From contig NC_079210.1 in assembly GCF_026745355.1 (NCBI RefSeq), forward strand, positions 11,104,560 to 11,168,559: 64,000 nt of DNA, given 5' to 3'. Of this stretch, positions 55,677 through 64,000 are shown piece by piece (within the stretch, counting starts at the first letter, position 1; the number at the start of each line of letters is the position of its first letter). The position numbers and the translations under genes are program-made. This DNA comes from Beta vulgaris subsp. vulgaris. Its lineage: Eukaryota > Streptophyta > Magnoliopsida > Caryophyllales > Amaranthaceae. Below the pieces are notes generated by a model. The model was not told where the DNA came from. It made no database searches and saw nothing but the letters and a program-made list of their open reading frames with translations.

Positions 55677-56587
55677 GGGGGCGTTTGGTAAATGAAGGAG
55701 AAAGGAAAAGGGTTTAAGAAAGAGAAACAAGGAGAATGGAAAGCCAAACCCTTTGATTAAGAGGGTTGTTTGGTTAGAATACATCTTTTCTTACTCATAG
55801 TTGCTCCACCATAAATGTTCTCCCTCCCTCACCTAATAACCTCCACCACCACCTTGCTGCCGCCTCTCACAGTTGTCGCCGCCCCTCAATGTTGTTGCGC
55901 CACCTCAAACCTTGTCGCCGCCCCTCCAATTGTTGCTGTCGCGGTCCTTGCGCCTCATCTCTTCTCTCTTTTCCTTCACCACCACAGAAGCTCATATTTG
56001 AAGTTTTAAATGTCAAATTCAACCATAAAAACTTAAGATCTGAAGTTTTTATGGTCGAATTTGACCATTTAAAACCATAATCAAGGATAAGTAAAGGTAA
56101 TTCCGTTGTTATGATTGCTTTTCTTTCATTTTCGAGGTGGGGTTTTTCCGGTAGGGTGGTGTTTCGGTGGCTAAGATGGGAGTTTGGTTGTTCGTGTGGT
56201 TGTTTCATGTCTGCGTGGTGGTTTTGTGGACTGGGGTGGTTTCGCCGTGGGATGAGGAATCAGGGGGTCGGTGGTGGTGGATGAATTTTGGTGGTTTCCG
56301 GTGATGGTGTGGTGGTCCTCATGTGGTGCTGGTAGGGTGGTCAGTGATGGTTGAGTGGTGGTGCTAGTAATTGGGTGGTTTGGTTAAGTGGTGGTTGGGT
56401 GGTCAATGATCAGTCAAAGAAAGGGAATGTGAAACCTTGGGGGGTAGTGGGGAATCAAAATAGAGGGATTTGGGGGTAATGGAGGGTAAAAGAGGGGAAA
56501 CAAAAACCCCAATCCAAACAAGATATAAGGGAATGGAATCAACTAATTCCCTTTCCCTTTCTTGTAACCCCCTAACCAAACGCCTCC
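55677..56587. mobile_element. Tourist/Harbinger-type MITE downstream of the EDR2-like gene (911 bp)
   Basis: Ends GGGGGCGTTTGGTAAATGAA and, inward from the right, GGAGGCGTTTGGTTAGGGGG, with the TTA duplication at 55674-55676 and 56588-56590. It is GGTGG/CCACC-rich inside. It begins about 200 bp after the stop codon, so it may lie within or right after the 3' untranslated region. The minus-strand frame 55867-56208 inside it is not gene-like. Confidence 0.9.
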
Positions 56588-56882
56588 TTAGTTTGTTGGG
56601 TTTTCAGTAAGGGTGTACTAGTTTGTACTGGATAGTGAATCCTCTGTTATCTTTTAGGGTATTTTCTCATGATTCATGAGGTGTTACTGTGTTACTACTG
56701 TGTTAGTATAGGAATATAGAAAAGAAAAGGTAATAAGGTACGAGTCACTAGATTTTTGTATCCTTATCGTTGACACCAATAGTAATCAATAGATATCCAC
56801 CGAGACTACCCGTTTAACGGAGCTAGAGGTGGTAAATGAGTTGTTTTGATCAAGCTATGGCTAGTCATATTGCTATCGAGTA

Positions 56883-57105
56883 CTTCCTTTTTTTTTTACT
56901 TGCAAGTTGCAACACTTTTTTTTTTCATCAACTCCAATACAAAATTTTGATAGGTCAGAGGTAGAGAGGAAAAAAAAGAGAGGGCCCATATGATTGGAGA
57001 CAAATAGAGAGAAAGGAAAAGCAAAAGCAAAAGTAGAAAGTGTTGCAAGTAATTAATTATTTCCTTTCTAGGAAAGTGTTACAAGTAAAAAAACAAACGG
57101 GGAAG
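56883..57105. mobile_element. Stowaway-type MITE (223 bp)
   Basis: Between TA duplications (56881-56882 and 57106-57107). Left end CTTCCTTTTTTTTTTACTTG and, inward from the right, CTTCCCCGTTTGTTTTTTTA. An inner GTGTTGCAAGTAA word is repeated near the right end. The same terminal type is seen at the right end of the mariner-like element (7954), a plausible transposase source family. Confidence 0.82.
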
Positions 57106-57154
57106 TAATATATTTGATCTCAATTATCGTTAATTCAAGTTGAACAATATTTGG

Positions 57155-57390
57155 ATGGAATAGTGGTATCTCACTGAAGTATCACCTTGAATTCCAGTTT
57201 GCCCAAGGTTCGAATCCTTACCACAACAATATGTTGGAGAATTCTCTTGTGGTGGCAGTGCACCTTTAGGCCAATTACATTATGGGCTGTTAAGCCTTGT
57301 ATTCAACCTCGGGGTTGGTTTGTCTATAGGCTAGTAGCATATCATGAGTTGATTTTCGAGATAATTATCTCTTCTAATTCAAAAAAAAAA
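57155..57390 (+). mobile_element. tRNA-type SINE with intact target duplication
   Basis: Flanked by a long direct repeat AGTTGAACAATATTTGG (about 57138-57154 and 57390-57406). A polymerase III B box GGTTCGAATCC is at 57208-57218, with an A-box-like TAGTGGTATCTC about 45 bp upstream. It ends in a poly-A run (57381-57390) before the second repeat. About 235 bp, non-coding. Confidence 0.88.
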
Positions 57391-57420
57391 GTTGAACAAT
57401 ATTTGGGTCTATTTATGATT

Positions 57421-57682
57421 AAGATATTAGACCCGGGATATGCCCCGAGTAAGAAAATTTTCATTTATTAATATTGTACTTTGATATGATAGCACTAAAT
57501 ACAACTTGGTCTATTGGTTAAAACTTTAGTACATGAACTTGAGGTCACGGGATCAAAACCTATACTATGCAATTTCTAATTTTTTTTATTGTACATGGAT
57601 TACATGAACTAAAACTCTATAGGAAAAGCGCCACGTGGCACTGTTCCTGATTTACGCACGCCTTTTAATATATTAGTATAGA
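57421..57682 (-). mobile_element. Small minus-strand Helitron, family of 3989 and 29982
   Basis: On the minus strand it starts TCTATACTAATATATTAAAA at 57682 and carries GTGCCACGTGGCG, TTCATGTAATCCATGTAC and GTTTTAACCAATAGACC. It ends with an ACTCGGGGCATATCCCGGGT stem, then CTAATATCTT, where the terminal CTAG has decayed. It starts about 15 bp after the SINE duplication. Confidence 0.8.
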
Positions 57683-57936
57683 TATTGACAAAGATTATTC
57701 CGAATTGTGATCAATCTTTTTTAAAGGATTCCAACTACTCTCTTAGTTCTTAAAGATTGATCTACTTGCTATTTGGTTTGCCTTAAAAGAGTGCTCCAGA
57801 TTGAAAGATTGTTGCATATTAGTAGATGTTCCATTTCGTTTTAGGTGGCATGGTACTTACAATCTCTTTCTATCTTTTATCCTATCCCATACACTATAAT
57901 ACAAAAAAGCGTCTTGATTCTAAAATATTACACCAT

Positions 57937-58769
57937 AACTTATTGTGTAACAACATCTCACACGTGTGAACTAGTTTGAGCGTTTCATATCATTATTACT
58001 CATTTTTATGTCATTATTGGCGTATTTCATGTTATTTTGAGCTGTCTCGTGTCATTTATTTTGTATATTTGTTCATGTCATTTATGAATCTTTTTTATGT
58101 CATTATTACTGGCTTCTATGGTATTTTTTTTAGCAAATTCAGTTCTATGACATTGTTACTCACTTCTATGTCATTTTCCAGCAAAGTTGTATCATTTTCT
58201 CCTATTTTATTATTATTTGTCAGCACTTTATATATTCATTATTATTTGTCAACTCTTAATATAAGATATCATTATTACTCATTTTATGTCATTATTAGCG
58301 TATTTCATGTCATTTTTGAGTTGTCTTGTATCTTTTTTTTTATAAATTTGTTTCATATCGTCTATAAAACTCTTTCATGTCATCATTACTTATTTTTATG
58401 ACTTTTTTTAGCAAACCCAATTCTATATCATTATTACTTAGTTTTATGTCATTTTACTCACATCTATGTAATTTTTCAGCAAAATTGTATCATGATCTCC
58501 TATTTCTTCATTATAAACCTAAGTTCGTCGATTGAAGTTGACGTTTGCGATTGATATTATGATAGATTTTGTGTTTTGATCGATCGACATTATTGTAAGC
58601 AATCGGCAAATCTTCAGTCGTTGATTTAATTTGAGGAATGTTGAAAGGATTGGAGAGAGAGGGGGGTATTAGTTGAAAGAAAGATAAGGAGGTATGAGTT
58701 GAAAAAGGAAAAGTTGGATGATTGTGTAGCAAGATATTTCGCATGTGTGAGGTAATTGTTATACAATAG
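57937..58769. mobile_element. TIR element with internal ~280-bp tandem duplication
   Basis: Left end TTGTGTAACAACATCTCACA and, inward from the right, TTGTATAACAATTACCTCAC form inverted ends. Flanks TAACTTA and TAGCTTA are similar. Inside, 57985-58215 and 58265-58500 are diverged copies of a T-rich unit (TATCATTATTACTCATTTTA ... AGCAAA...TTGTATCAT...TCTCCTATTT). The long plus-strand frame 57976-58401 is low-complexity (Phe/Tyr/Ser/Ile) and not gene-like. Confidence 0.55.
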
Positions 58770-58773
58770 CTTA

Positions 58774-59188
58774 GAGCATCTACAATGGTCTAGTTTTAAT
58801 TGGTCTACCAAATAGTAAAACTAGTTTTAATTGGTTTAACCATTGGGAACTTGGTTCTTGGAGCTAGTTGGTCTAGAATTCCAGACCAACAACACCTCGG
58901 ATGGCGTGCTTGGGGTGAGGAAGAAGACGACAAGTGGCAAAAAAGCTGGGCCCAATATTTTTTTTACATTTGTATATGGTGGGGTTTAGTAAAAGTAGGA
59001 GAGAGAGTATATGGTGGGGTTTGGTAAAAGTAGGAGAGAGAAACAGAAAAACTAAGTAAGACCAACCAAACCATTGTGAGGAAAAAAAGATGAGTTGGTG
59101 AAAGTTTTAGTGGGATGTGAGGTGTAAGAAGGAGGAAAGGAGAGAGAAAAAAAAACACAAAGACCAACAAAGACCATTGCTCATGCTT
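58774..59188. mobile_element. Tourist/Harbinger-type MITE (415 bp)
   Basis: Ends GAGCATCTACAATGGTCT and, inward from the right, AAGCATGAGCAATGGTCTTT, with TTA duplicated (58771-58773 and 59189-59191). Short repeats of TATATGGTGGGGTTTAGTAA occur inside. Non-coding. Confidence 0.88.
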
Positions 59189-59191
59189 TTA

Positions 59192-60293
59192 AGGTGTAAC
59201 AGGTACACCCAAGATTTTGTGATAATGCAATATTACCTACACACTGGATAAAACTCTTTAAAATGTAACCAGAAGTAAATAGGACAAACACTCTAGGACA
59301 TAGGGAATATTGACTAACCAAAAGTAACCTCTGCTAGCTAGGAAAAGTTATTAAAACCAAGATTCATTCTTAAAATCTTATGGTTTTAGGATTTAAATAT
59401 GGTAGACAATGCAATTCGATTCACAATTCTAGAGGGTTCTACGCATTTCTTTTTACTAGCGAAAACCTCGCAAATTTAAATAACACTAACAAAGAAAATA
59501 ATAGATACATATTGTTAGTTATTGCCAATATAGTGGGTAAATAGCTATTTTTCCAAATTTTAGATTTTTTTAACTAATAATTTTAGCACATTCAATAAAG
59601 ATTGAGTGTAATATCTTGATTATACGTGATTGTAGAATCATCCAATTCTACGATTCAATTTTACGATTCAATTTTAAAGGTAATTTATGATTTAAACTAG
59701 AATCTAGATTTGACCTACTTTGGTGCTAGGTGATGTCATGTGAAAAACATACACGCATTTGAATTACTTTTTAGACTACTTTAAAACTTGCAACAATTTG
59801 TCCTTCACATTTTAACACTAACTTTGATCAATATTTTAAAGTATATACTAGCAAAAAGCTTTTAAAAAGTTGATATTTAAAAATGATACAAATCATATAT
59901 AACATTTAAATTTTTTACTTTTTTTCTTGTGACGTTTACATTATTCGCATATTTCACTTTGACTATTTTTTGTGATTTATACGCAAAGGAAATATAGTCA
60001 TATAAGATATTAGATTTGTCTCAATATGTATTTTAGAGGTAAGAACTTTTTTTCCAAACTTGAAAAGAATAATTAAATATATTAATATTTAAAGATTGCA
60101 TTGGCAAGCGTAAAAATCAAAAAGTTGCATTTAAAAAGAATGAGGGAAGTATAAATTCAAAAGACATATTATCTCAAATGACCCTGGCATATGGACCATT
60201 TTTCCAAATAATCCTGACATTTACACCCCATCCTGAACTTGTATTTTGCCATCAAACTTGACGTAATGGCTAACGATGCTAACTATTATCTTA
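59192..60293. other. Intergenic, no gene seen
   Basis: AT-rich. A 60185-60275 patch (ACCCTGGCATATGGACCATTTTTCC...CATCAAACTTGACGTAATGGC) is written in the style of a Mutator-type MITE end, but a partner end was not found. Confidence 0.4.
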
Positions 60294-60350
60294 TCTATAC
60301 TATTATCTAAAGCAGAAGACAAAAGCTGACGTGACAAGCTCACATTAACC
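60294..60350 (+). mobile_element. Helitron 5' terminus, element probably extends beyond the window
   Basis: A|TCTATACTATTATCTAAAGC is a canonical plant Helitron start. A CCACGTGGCA motif lies about 100 bp inside, as in the small Helitrons. No hairpin-CTAG end was found before 64000, so the following ORF and F-box gene may be inside this element. Confidence 0.6.
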
Positions 60351-60864
60351 GAGCAATTCTAGAGCTCCTCACAATTAAACTCTCAATGAGAGTGTCCACG
60401 TGGCAAAGAAGAATATTTTGGCCGAAAATCTTATGAAAAATGCAAAGGAATTCGGAAATTGATTGATTCATTTTTTAAATTAGGCAATTAATATCATGAT
60501 CTCATAAGAGATTTCCGGAAATCAAGAATATTCCAAACATATAGTATTGTGATTGAGAGTTATATATGGGTACAATTTCGTAATTCAAAATTCCGAATTC
60601 CCATTAGTGTTGGCCGATTTTTTTTTTTTTGCCATATTGGGTTATTTCGAATATTTTCTAATCAACTAAATACGGGAAGTAATTTAAATTATCAATCAAT
60701 CTTAATTATTGCCTCGATTAATGGTAATTGTCAATCAATTAGTTAATTTAAATTGATACTTTTCGAAATTATATTACTAATCAATCAATCAATAGTTATT
60801 CTGATTGTCAATCAACCATAATTAGCTTGATAACGTATTTTCAAAAAAAATTAAAAAACGGTAG

Positions 60865-60882
60865 ATTTTTTAGTATAAATAG
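60865..60882 (+). promoter_or_regulatory. TATA box of the 140-aa ORF
   Basis: AGTATAAATAG about 60 bp upstream of the ATG at 60939. An almost identical TAAGTATAAATAGG lies at 63977-63990, both downstream of an ATTGTCAATCAACC motif. Confidence 0.6.
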
Positions 60883-60938
60883 TGTCGTTTTCTCTTCAAA
60901 CATCCCAACTCAATTTCGGACTTTCAATTTGCATATTG

Positions 60939-61361
60939 ATGTCAACTTCTTCCCCTACTTCTACATCAATATTATGTTCTCCTCCAAATATAATAGAAAC
61001 CGAAAATCCATCAAAAAAATGGCCCGCTAAAGTTGAATATTCGAATTTCTTAGATGTTGAATCTATGGTTTTAACACTCTTCCGTGGAGGCCATCTTTAT
61101 TTCCACAATGTGTCCAGTATGTTTACATATGATTTTAATAAAAGCAATGAAGTTTGGGCTTATGTTGAAGACGTTTGGACAACAATACATGGTTATCGTC
61201 CATATTTTGATTATTCGAATATGATGTTATATGATCTACAATGCATTCCATCAAGAGCTTACAAGATTGATGATGACTATTTTGAAGATTGTGATTTAAA
61301 CAACATGGAATGTTGTGGCGTTAACTACAATGTATTAGTTGATTATCTATCAATTGATTAA
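60939..61361 (+). CDS. Orphan 140-aa protein, possibly Helitron-borne
   Basis: The ATG at 60939 is preferred. The longer frame from 60882 would start at GTG and overlap the TATA region. Ser/Thr/Pro-rich first 30 residues are followed by an acidic aromatic body: YSNFLDVESMVLTLFRGGHL, then VWAYVEDVWTTIHGYRPY, then DDDYFEDCDLNNMECCGVNY. No signal peptide or membrane segment is evident. I recognise no family. Intact frame, TATA box and T-rich 3' region suggest an expressible gene. The F-box gene follows 760 bp downstream on the same strand. A second copy may begin after 64000. Confidence 0.5.
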   Translation: MSTSSPTSTSILCSPPNIIETENPSKKWPAKVEYSNFLDVESMVLTLFRGGHLYFHNVSSMFTYDFNKSNEVWAYVEDVWTTIHGYRPYFDYSNMMLYDLQCIPSRAYKIDDDYFEDCDLNNMECCGVNYNVLVDYLSID

Positions 61362-62023
61362 AACGTAGTAATTAAAGTTTGATTGTAATTGTCATTACCA
61401 TTTTAATAATCGATAACATTATTTAATTTCTTTTGGTTCATTTTTTTTTTAGTACGTTGTTGTACTAAGATGATTTACATATCTTTATGCGCTTTCTTTA
61501 TGTACTTATTTATTTTGTTGTCATGTCATTATCAAATTATTAAGTACTTTGTCTAATGTATTGATTTTGATGATTCAATATTCAAATACTTTGACCTATA
61601 TAAAGTCCCCACCATCTTTTCAATCAAAACAATGACCTACTAAATTTAATGCAAAAGTCACATTGAATGGCAATATATTTTGTACTCAACTACATATCTA
61701 TCTCTTTATATATTATTCTCCACCATCATACAACTTATATTTATCCAAAGTTTTATATGTCCTATTTAATTATGCCACTAAACAAATTGTGTTATATTTA
61801 ACCATAACTAATTCGAATTTCATAAAAAATATGTTTAAAAGATATATGTCGATTTTTTGAATCATCAATATTATTAACTAAGGAATGTTTAAAAAATACG
61901 GTTTCTTTTTGGTATTTATTCGAATATATGTCGGTTTTTAAAATAAGGAATGTTTTCCTATTAACTTGATACGTTTAGTATGGCAATTTTTTGTGGTGTT
62001 ACATATATATATATATATATATA

Positions 62024-62058
<35 letters not shown>

Positions 62059-62120
62059 TGTATATATATAGGTGTATTATTTCGAATAATACATTCAAAT
62101 ATCTCATATATTATTTAGCA
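61362..62120. other. Spacer between the orphan ORF and the F-box gene
   Basis: AT-rich. It contains a (TA)n microsatellite at about 62005-62070, just upstream of the F-box start. The frame 61663-61860 starts without good context and has no motif. Confidence 0.5.
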
Positions 62121-63227
62121 ATGAAGAGAAAATCCGAAAACAAGAAGAACTCATCTGCAATGAGAAAAAAGTCTCAATGTAGGCGCAATATTTTTGAAAG
62201 TTTACCTATTGAGATAACAATTAATATTCTTGGACGTGTTGCTTCACAAGTATCATTCAGTTTAATGTGTTGCAAATTAAGGTATTTCTAAATAATAACA
62301 TATTTTTTTAATGTGTTAGTTAATGTGAAAACGTACTTAATGGTTATCTATTGTTTTATCAGTTGTAAGATTCTGAATACACTATCAAAGGATGAACATG
62401 TGATGAAGAAAGTTTACGTTGAATTTTTAATTAATGGTGGAGAGTTGGTGAATAGTAATGCCAAGTTATTTTTCTCGAAATGCCTTGAAGTGAAAAATCC
62501 TGCTGCACTGGTTCGTGTTGGATTAGTAAGTCACTTTATTGTATATATATCTTTATTTAGTTAATTTCATATTAATGTTACATTATGATATAACGTTTAT
62601 AATATTAATAAATAAAAGATCAATATTTAATTTCATATTAATAACATTGTTTGTTAAAAGTTTTTATTATTTTACGAATTAAAATTAAAATAAATTAAAT
62701 TTAAAAATCAAAACGTTTGTGGAACGTTTTTATCATTTTTGTTTACGAATTAAAATTAAAATAAATTAATTTTAAAAATCAATTCGTTTGTTAAAAGTTT
62801 ATTAATTATATGTTTTTAATATTGTTAAAATAAACTTTTTATTTCCTTATATGTTTTTATGCAGATCCAAATTTTTGAAGAAAAACAATACGACACTGGA
62901 TTTTGGACTTTGATCGAGGCCACCAAAGTTGGAGACACTATGGCATGTTACTTGCTAGGCCTAATTTGGCTATCATCAAATTACCCGAATTATATAAAGC
63001 TTGGTCATGATAAGCTAAAAAAAACACTTTCGAGACTAAATATGGCGAATATTATTGAATGTAGAGATATCTTAAAAAAAATGTTACGGACGATAAGGAT
63101 TAGACACAACGAGAATTTTGCAAAGAAGCCACCATTTGTTTGTCAAAACAACAATAAGGATCATATGAAGGGCAACATGTGGCTATACATGATTACTATA
63201 ATGTTGCTAATGCTTATAGTAGATTGA
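62121..63227 (+). CDS. F-box protein, At1g67623/At2g35280-like, three exons
   Basis: Exons 62121-62281, 62363-62525 and 62865-63227 join in frame with GT-AG borders and give 228 aa. After a basic start (MKRKSENKKNS) comes an F-box: IFESLPIEITINILGRVAS, then a Cys-containing helix and SKDEHVMKKVYVEF. The region after it, FFSKCLEVKNPAALVRVGL then FFEEKQ-like YDTGFWTLIEATKVGDTMACYLLGLIWL, matches the SEL1/TPR-like second part of the plant F-box family typified by At1g67623. F-box proteins connect substrates to SCF ubiquitin ligases; the substrate is unknown. The Cys-rich end expected in the family is shortened, and the last residues MLLMLIVD look like a shifted or truncated C-terminus. The ATG at 62121 was chosen because the upstream 62058 frame begins in AT-repeat DNA. 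Confidence 0.75.
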
Positions 63228-64000
63228 AGTGTTATGATTGCAAGTGTGATAGAGAAGTTAGATTTTTCTTCACTATCTTGAAGGGTTGAAAAACATTTAT
63301 TGCTTTATATAATTTTTATTAATCAATGTTGTCATTTTTAATAATTATGAATAAAATCTTATATCCAATACTGTCTACTTTTATATTATCTATATTTTTT
63401 TTGTCTGATTAATGTTATTAGTATTTTATTGTTATATAATATTTTTTGATATAGTTGGAAGACACTCAATATTATTTCGAGTTATCAATATAATAAAATA
63501 ATTGGCTATGTGGTGATTTTAGAATTCTTAAATTTTTCGGTTTTTTGGCCGAAAATTATGGGTGATTGAGGTACTTAATGATGTTGATTGCTTAAATTGT
63601 GGAATAAAAAAGGCAAGTTTGGATTCTAAAATCTCCAATTATGATATTTATTGTCCGAAATTTTTTTTTCGAATTTTTTTCTCTAATGCTAAAAATTCTA
63701 TAAGGGAAGGGGGATCAATGGTGTATTTTTAGAATTTTTTTCGAATTCTAAAATCTCCAACTATCTTGAAGTTCGAATTTTTTTCTCTAATGCTTATAGT
63801 AGATTGAAGTGTCATGTACATACTTTTTTTCCTATATACTTTATATATGGTAATGAAATCAAAATATCAATCAAGGATGATTTATAGTTAATTGTCAATC
63901 AACCTTAATTTCGGCCTATCAACTATTGAATTTTTTTAAAAATGCCGAGATTAGTTACATTATACATAGCTCCCTTTAAGTATAAATAGGACCGAATTTT
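63228..64000. other. Downstream region with partial duplications, no gene seen
   Basis: CTAATGCTTATAGTAGATTG at the 3' end of the F-box gene (63207) recurs at 63788. CGAATTTTTTTCTCTAATGC occurs twice (about 63668 and 63774), as does ATTCTAAAATCTCCAA. The last 120 bp resemble the promoter region of the 60939 ORF. Confidence 0.55.

Noticed and set aside
57208..57218. A tRNA gene around the GGTTCGAATCC box
   Set aside because: No cloverleaf or acceptor stem could be built; poly-A tail and target duplication identify a SINE.
57976..58401. 141-codon plus-strand frame
   Set aside because: Low-complexity Phe/Tyr/Ser sequence from a T-rich tandem duplication inside a TIR element.
60882..60938. Upstream start of the orphan ORF
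   Set aside because: The triplet is GTG, within about 10 bp of the TATA box; the ATG at 60939 is the credible start.

Overview
This is eukaryotic nuclear DNA from a flowering plant. It is AT-rich, has GT-AG introns, and carries plant-type Ty1/copia and Ty3/gypsy-style LTR elements, Helitrons, hAT, Mutator, Tourist and Stowaway-type MITEs, a LINE fragment and a tRNA-type SINE. Families such as the EDR2-like PH/START/DUF1336 protein and the At1g67623/At2g35280-type F-box protein fit a eudicot. A Caryophyllales host is only a guess. Nothing bacterial, viral-episomal or organellar was seen. Three loci look genic: a 21-exon EDR2-like gene (about 42658-55474, +), a three-exon F-box gene (62121-63227, +) and an orphan 140-aa ORF (60939-61361, +). 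The last two lie downstream of a Helitron-type 5' end.

Layout. 1-465: right end of a Mutator-type long-TIR element. 466-1814: no gene seen. 1815-2093: antisense copia relic. 2094-3926: part of a gypsy-type LTR in minus orientation. 3927-10282: internally deleted copia element with TSD CTTTC. Its 5' LTR is broken by a small Helitron (3989-4240) and by a dead mariner-like element (about 4545-7954), and the mariner is itself broken by a Mutator MITE (6883-7265). 10351-10964: hAT MITE. 11742-29705: a small hAT element split by a 17.5-kb LTR-type insertion (11979-29472, TSD GTAGC). That insertion contains a Mutator-type element (15314-16411), a complete gag-only LTR element with a tRNA-Asp primer site (16945-23777, TSD CTTCC, itself holding another hAT MITE), a 5'-truncated LINE (24958-26295) and another Mutator MITE (27950-28488).

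29982-42266 continues with mobile DNA. There are two abutting small Helitrons (29982-30526), a Tourist-type MITE, and a young copia element (31783-38466, TSD ATCAA, LTRs differing at 4 of 238 positions, coding region frameshifted). Two back-to-back minus-strand Helitrons follow. The second (38766-42266) is mostly a near-perfect inverted repeat with about 1.59-kb arms and a 43-nt spacer. It ends about 390 bp upstream of the start codon of the EDR2-like gene.

42658-64000 is the gene-bearing part. The EDR2-like gene has MITE-type insertions in its introns and a Tourist-type MITE about 200 bp past its stop. Then come a Stowaway MITE, a SINE with a long TSD, a minus-strand Helitron, a TIR element with internal duplications, another Tourist MITE, and the Helitron-associated ORF and F-box genes. 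The last 200 bp resemble the promoter region of the 140-aa ORF, so a second copy may begin just beyond the window.

Exon boundaries were read by eye from reading frame, GT-AG signals and remembered family conservation. Element boundaries rest on terminal repeats and target duplications visible in the sequence. No database search was possible.
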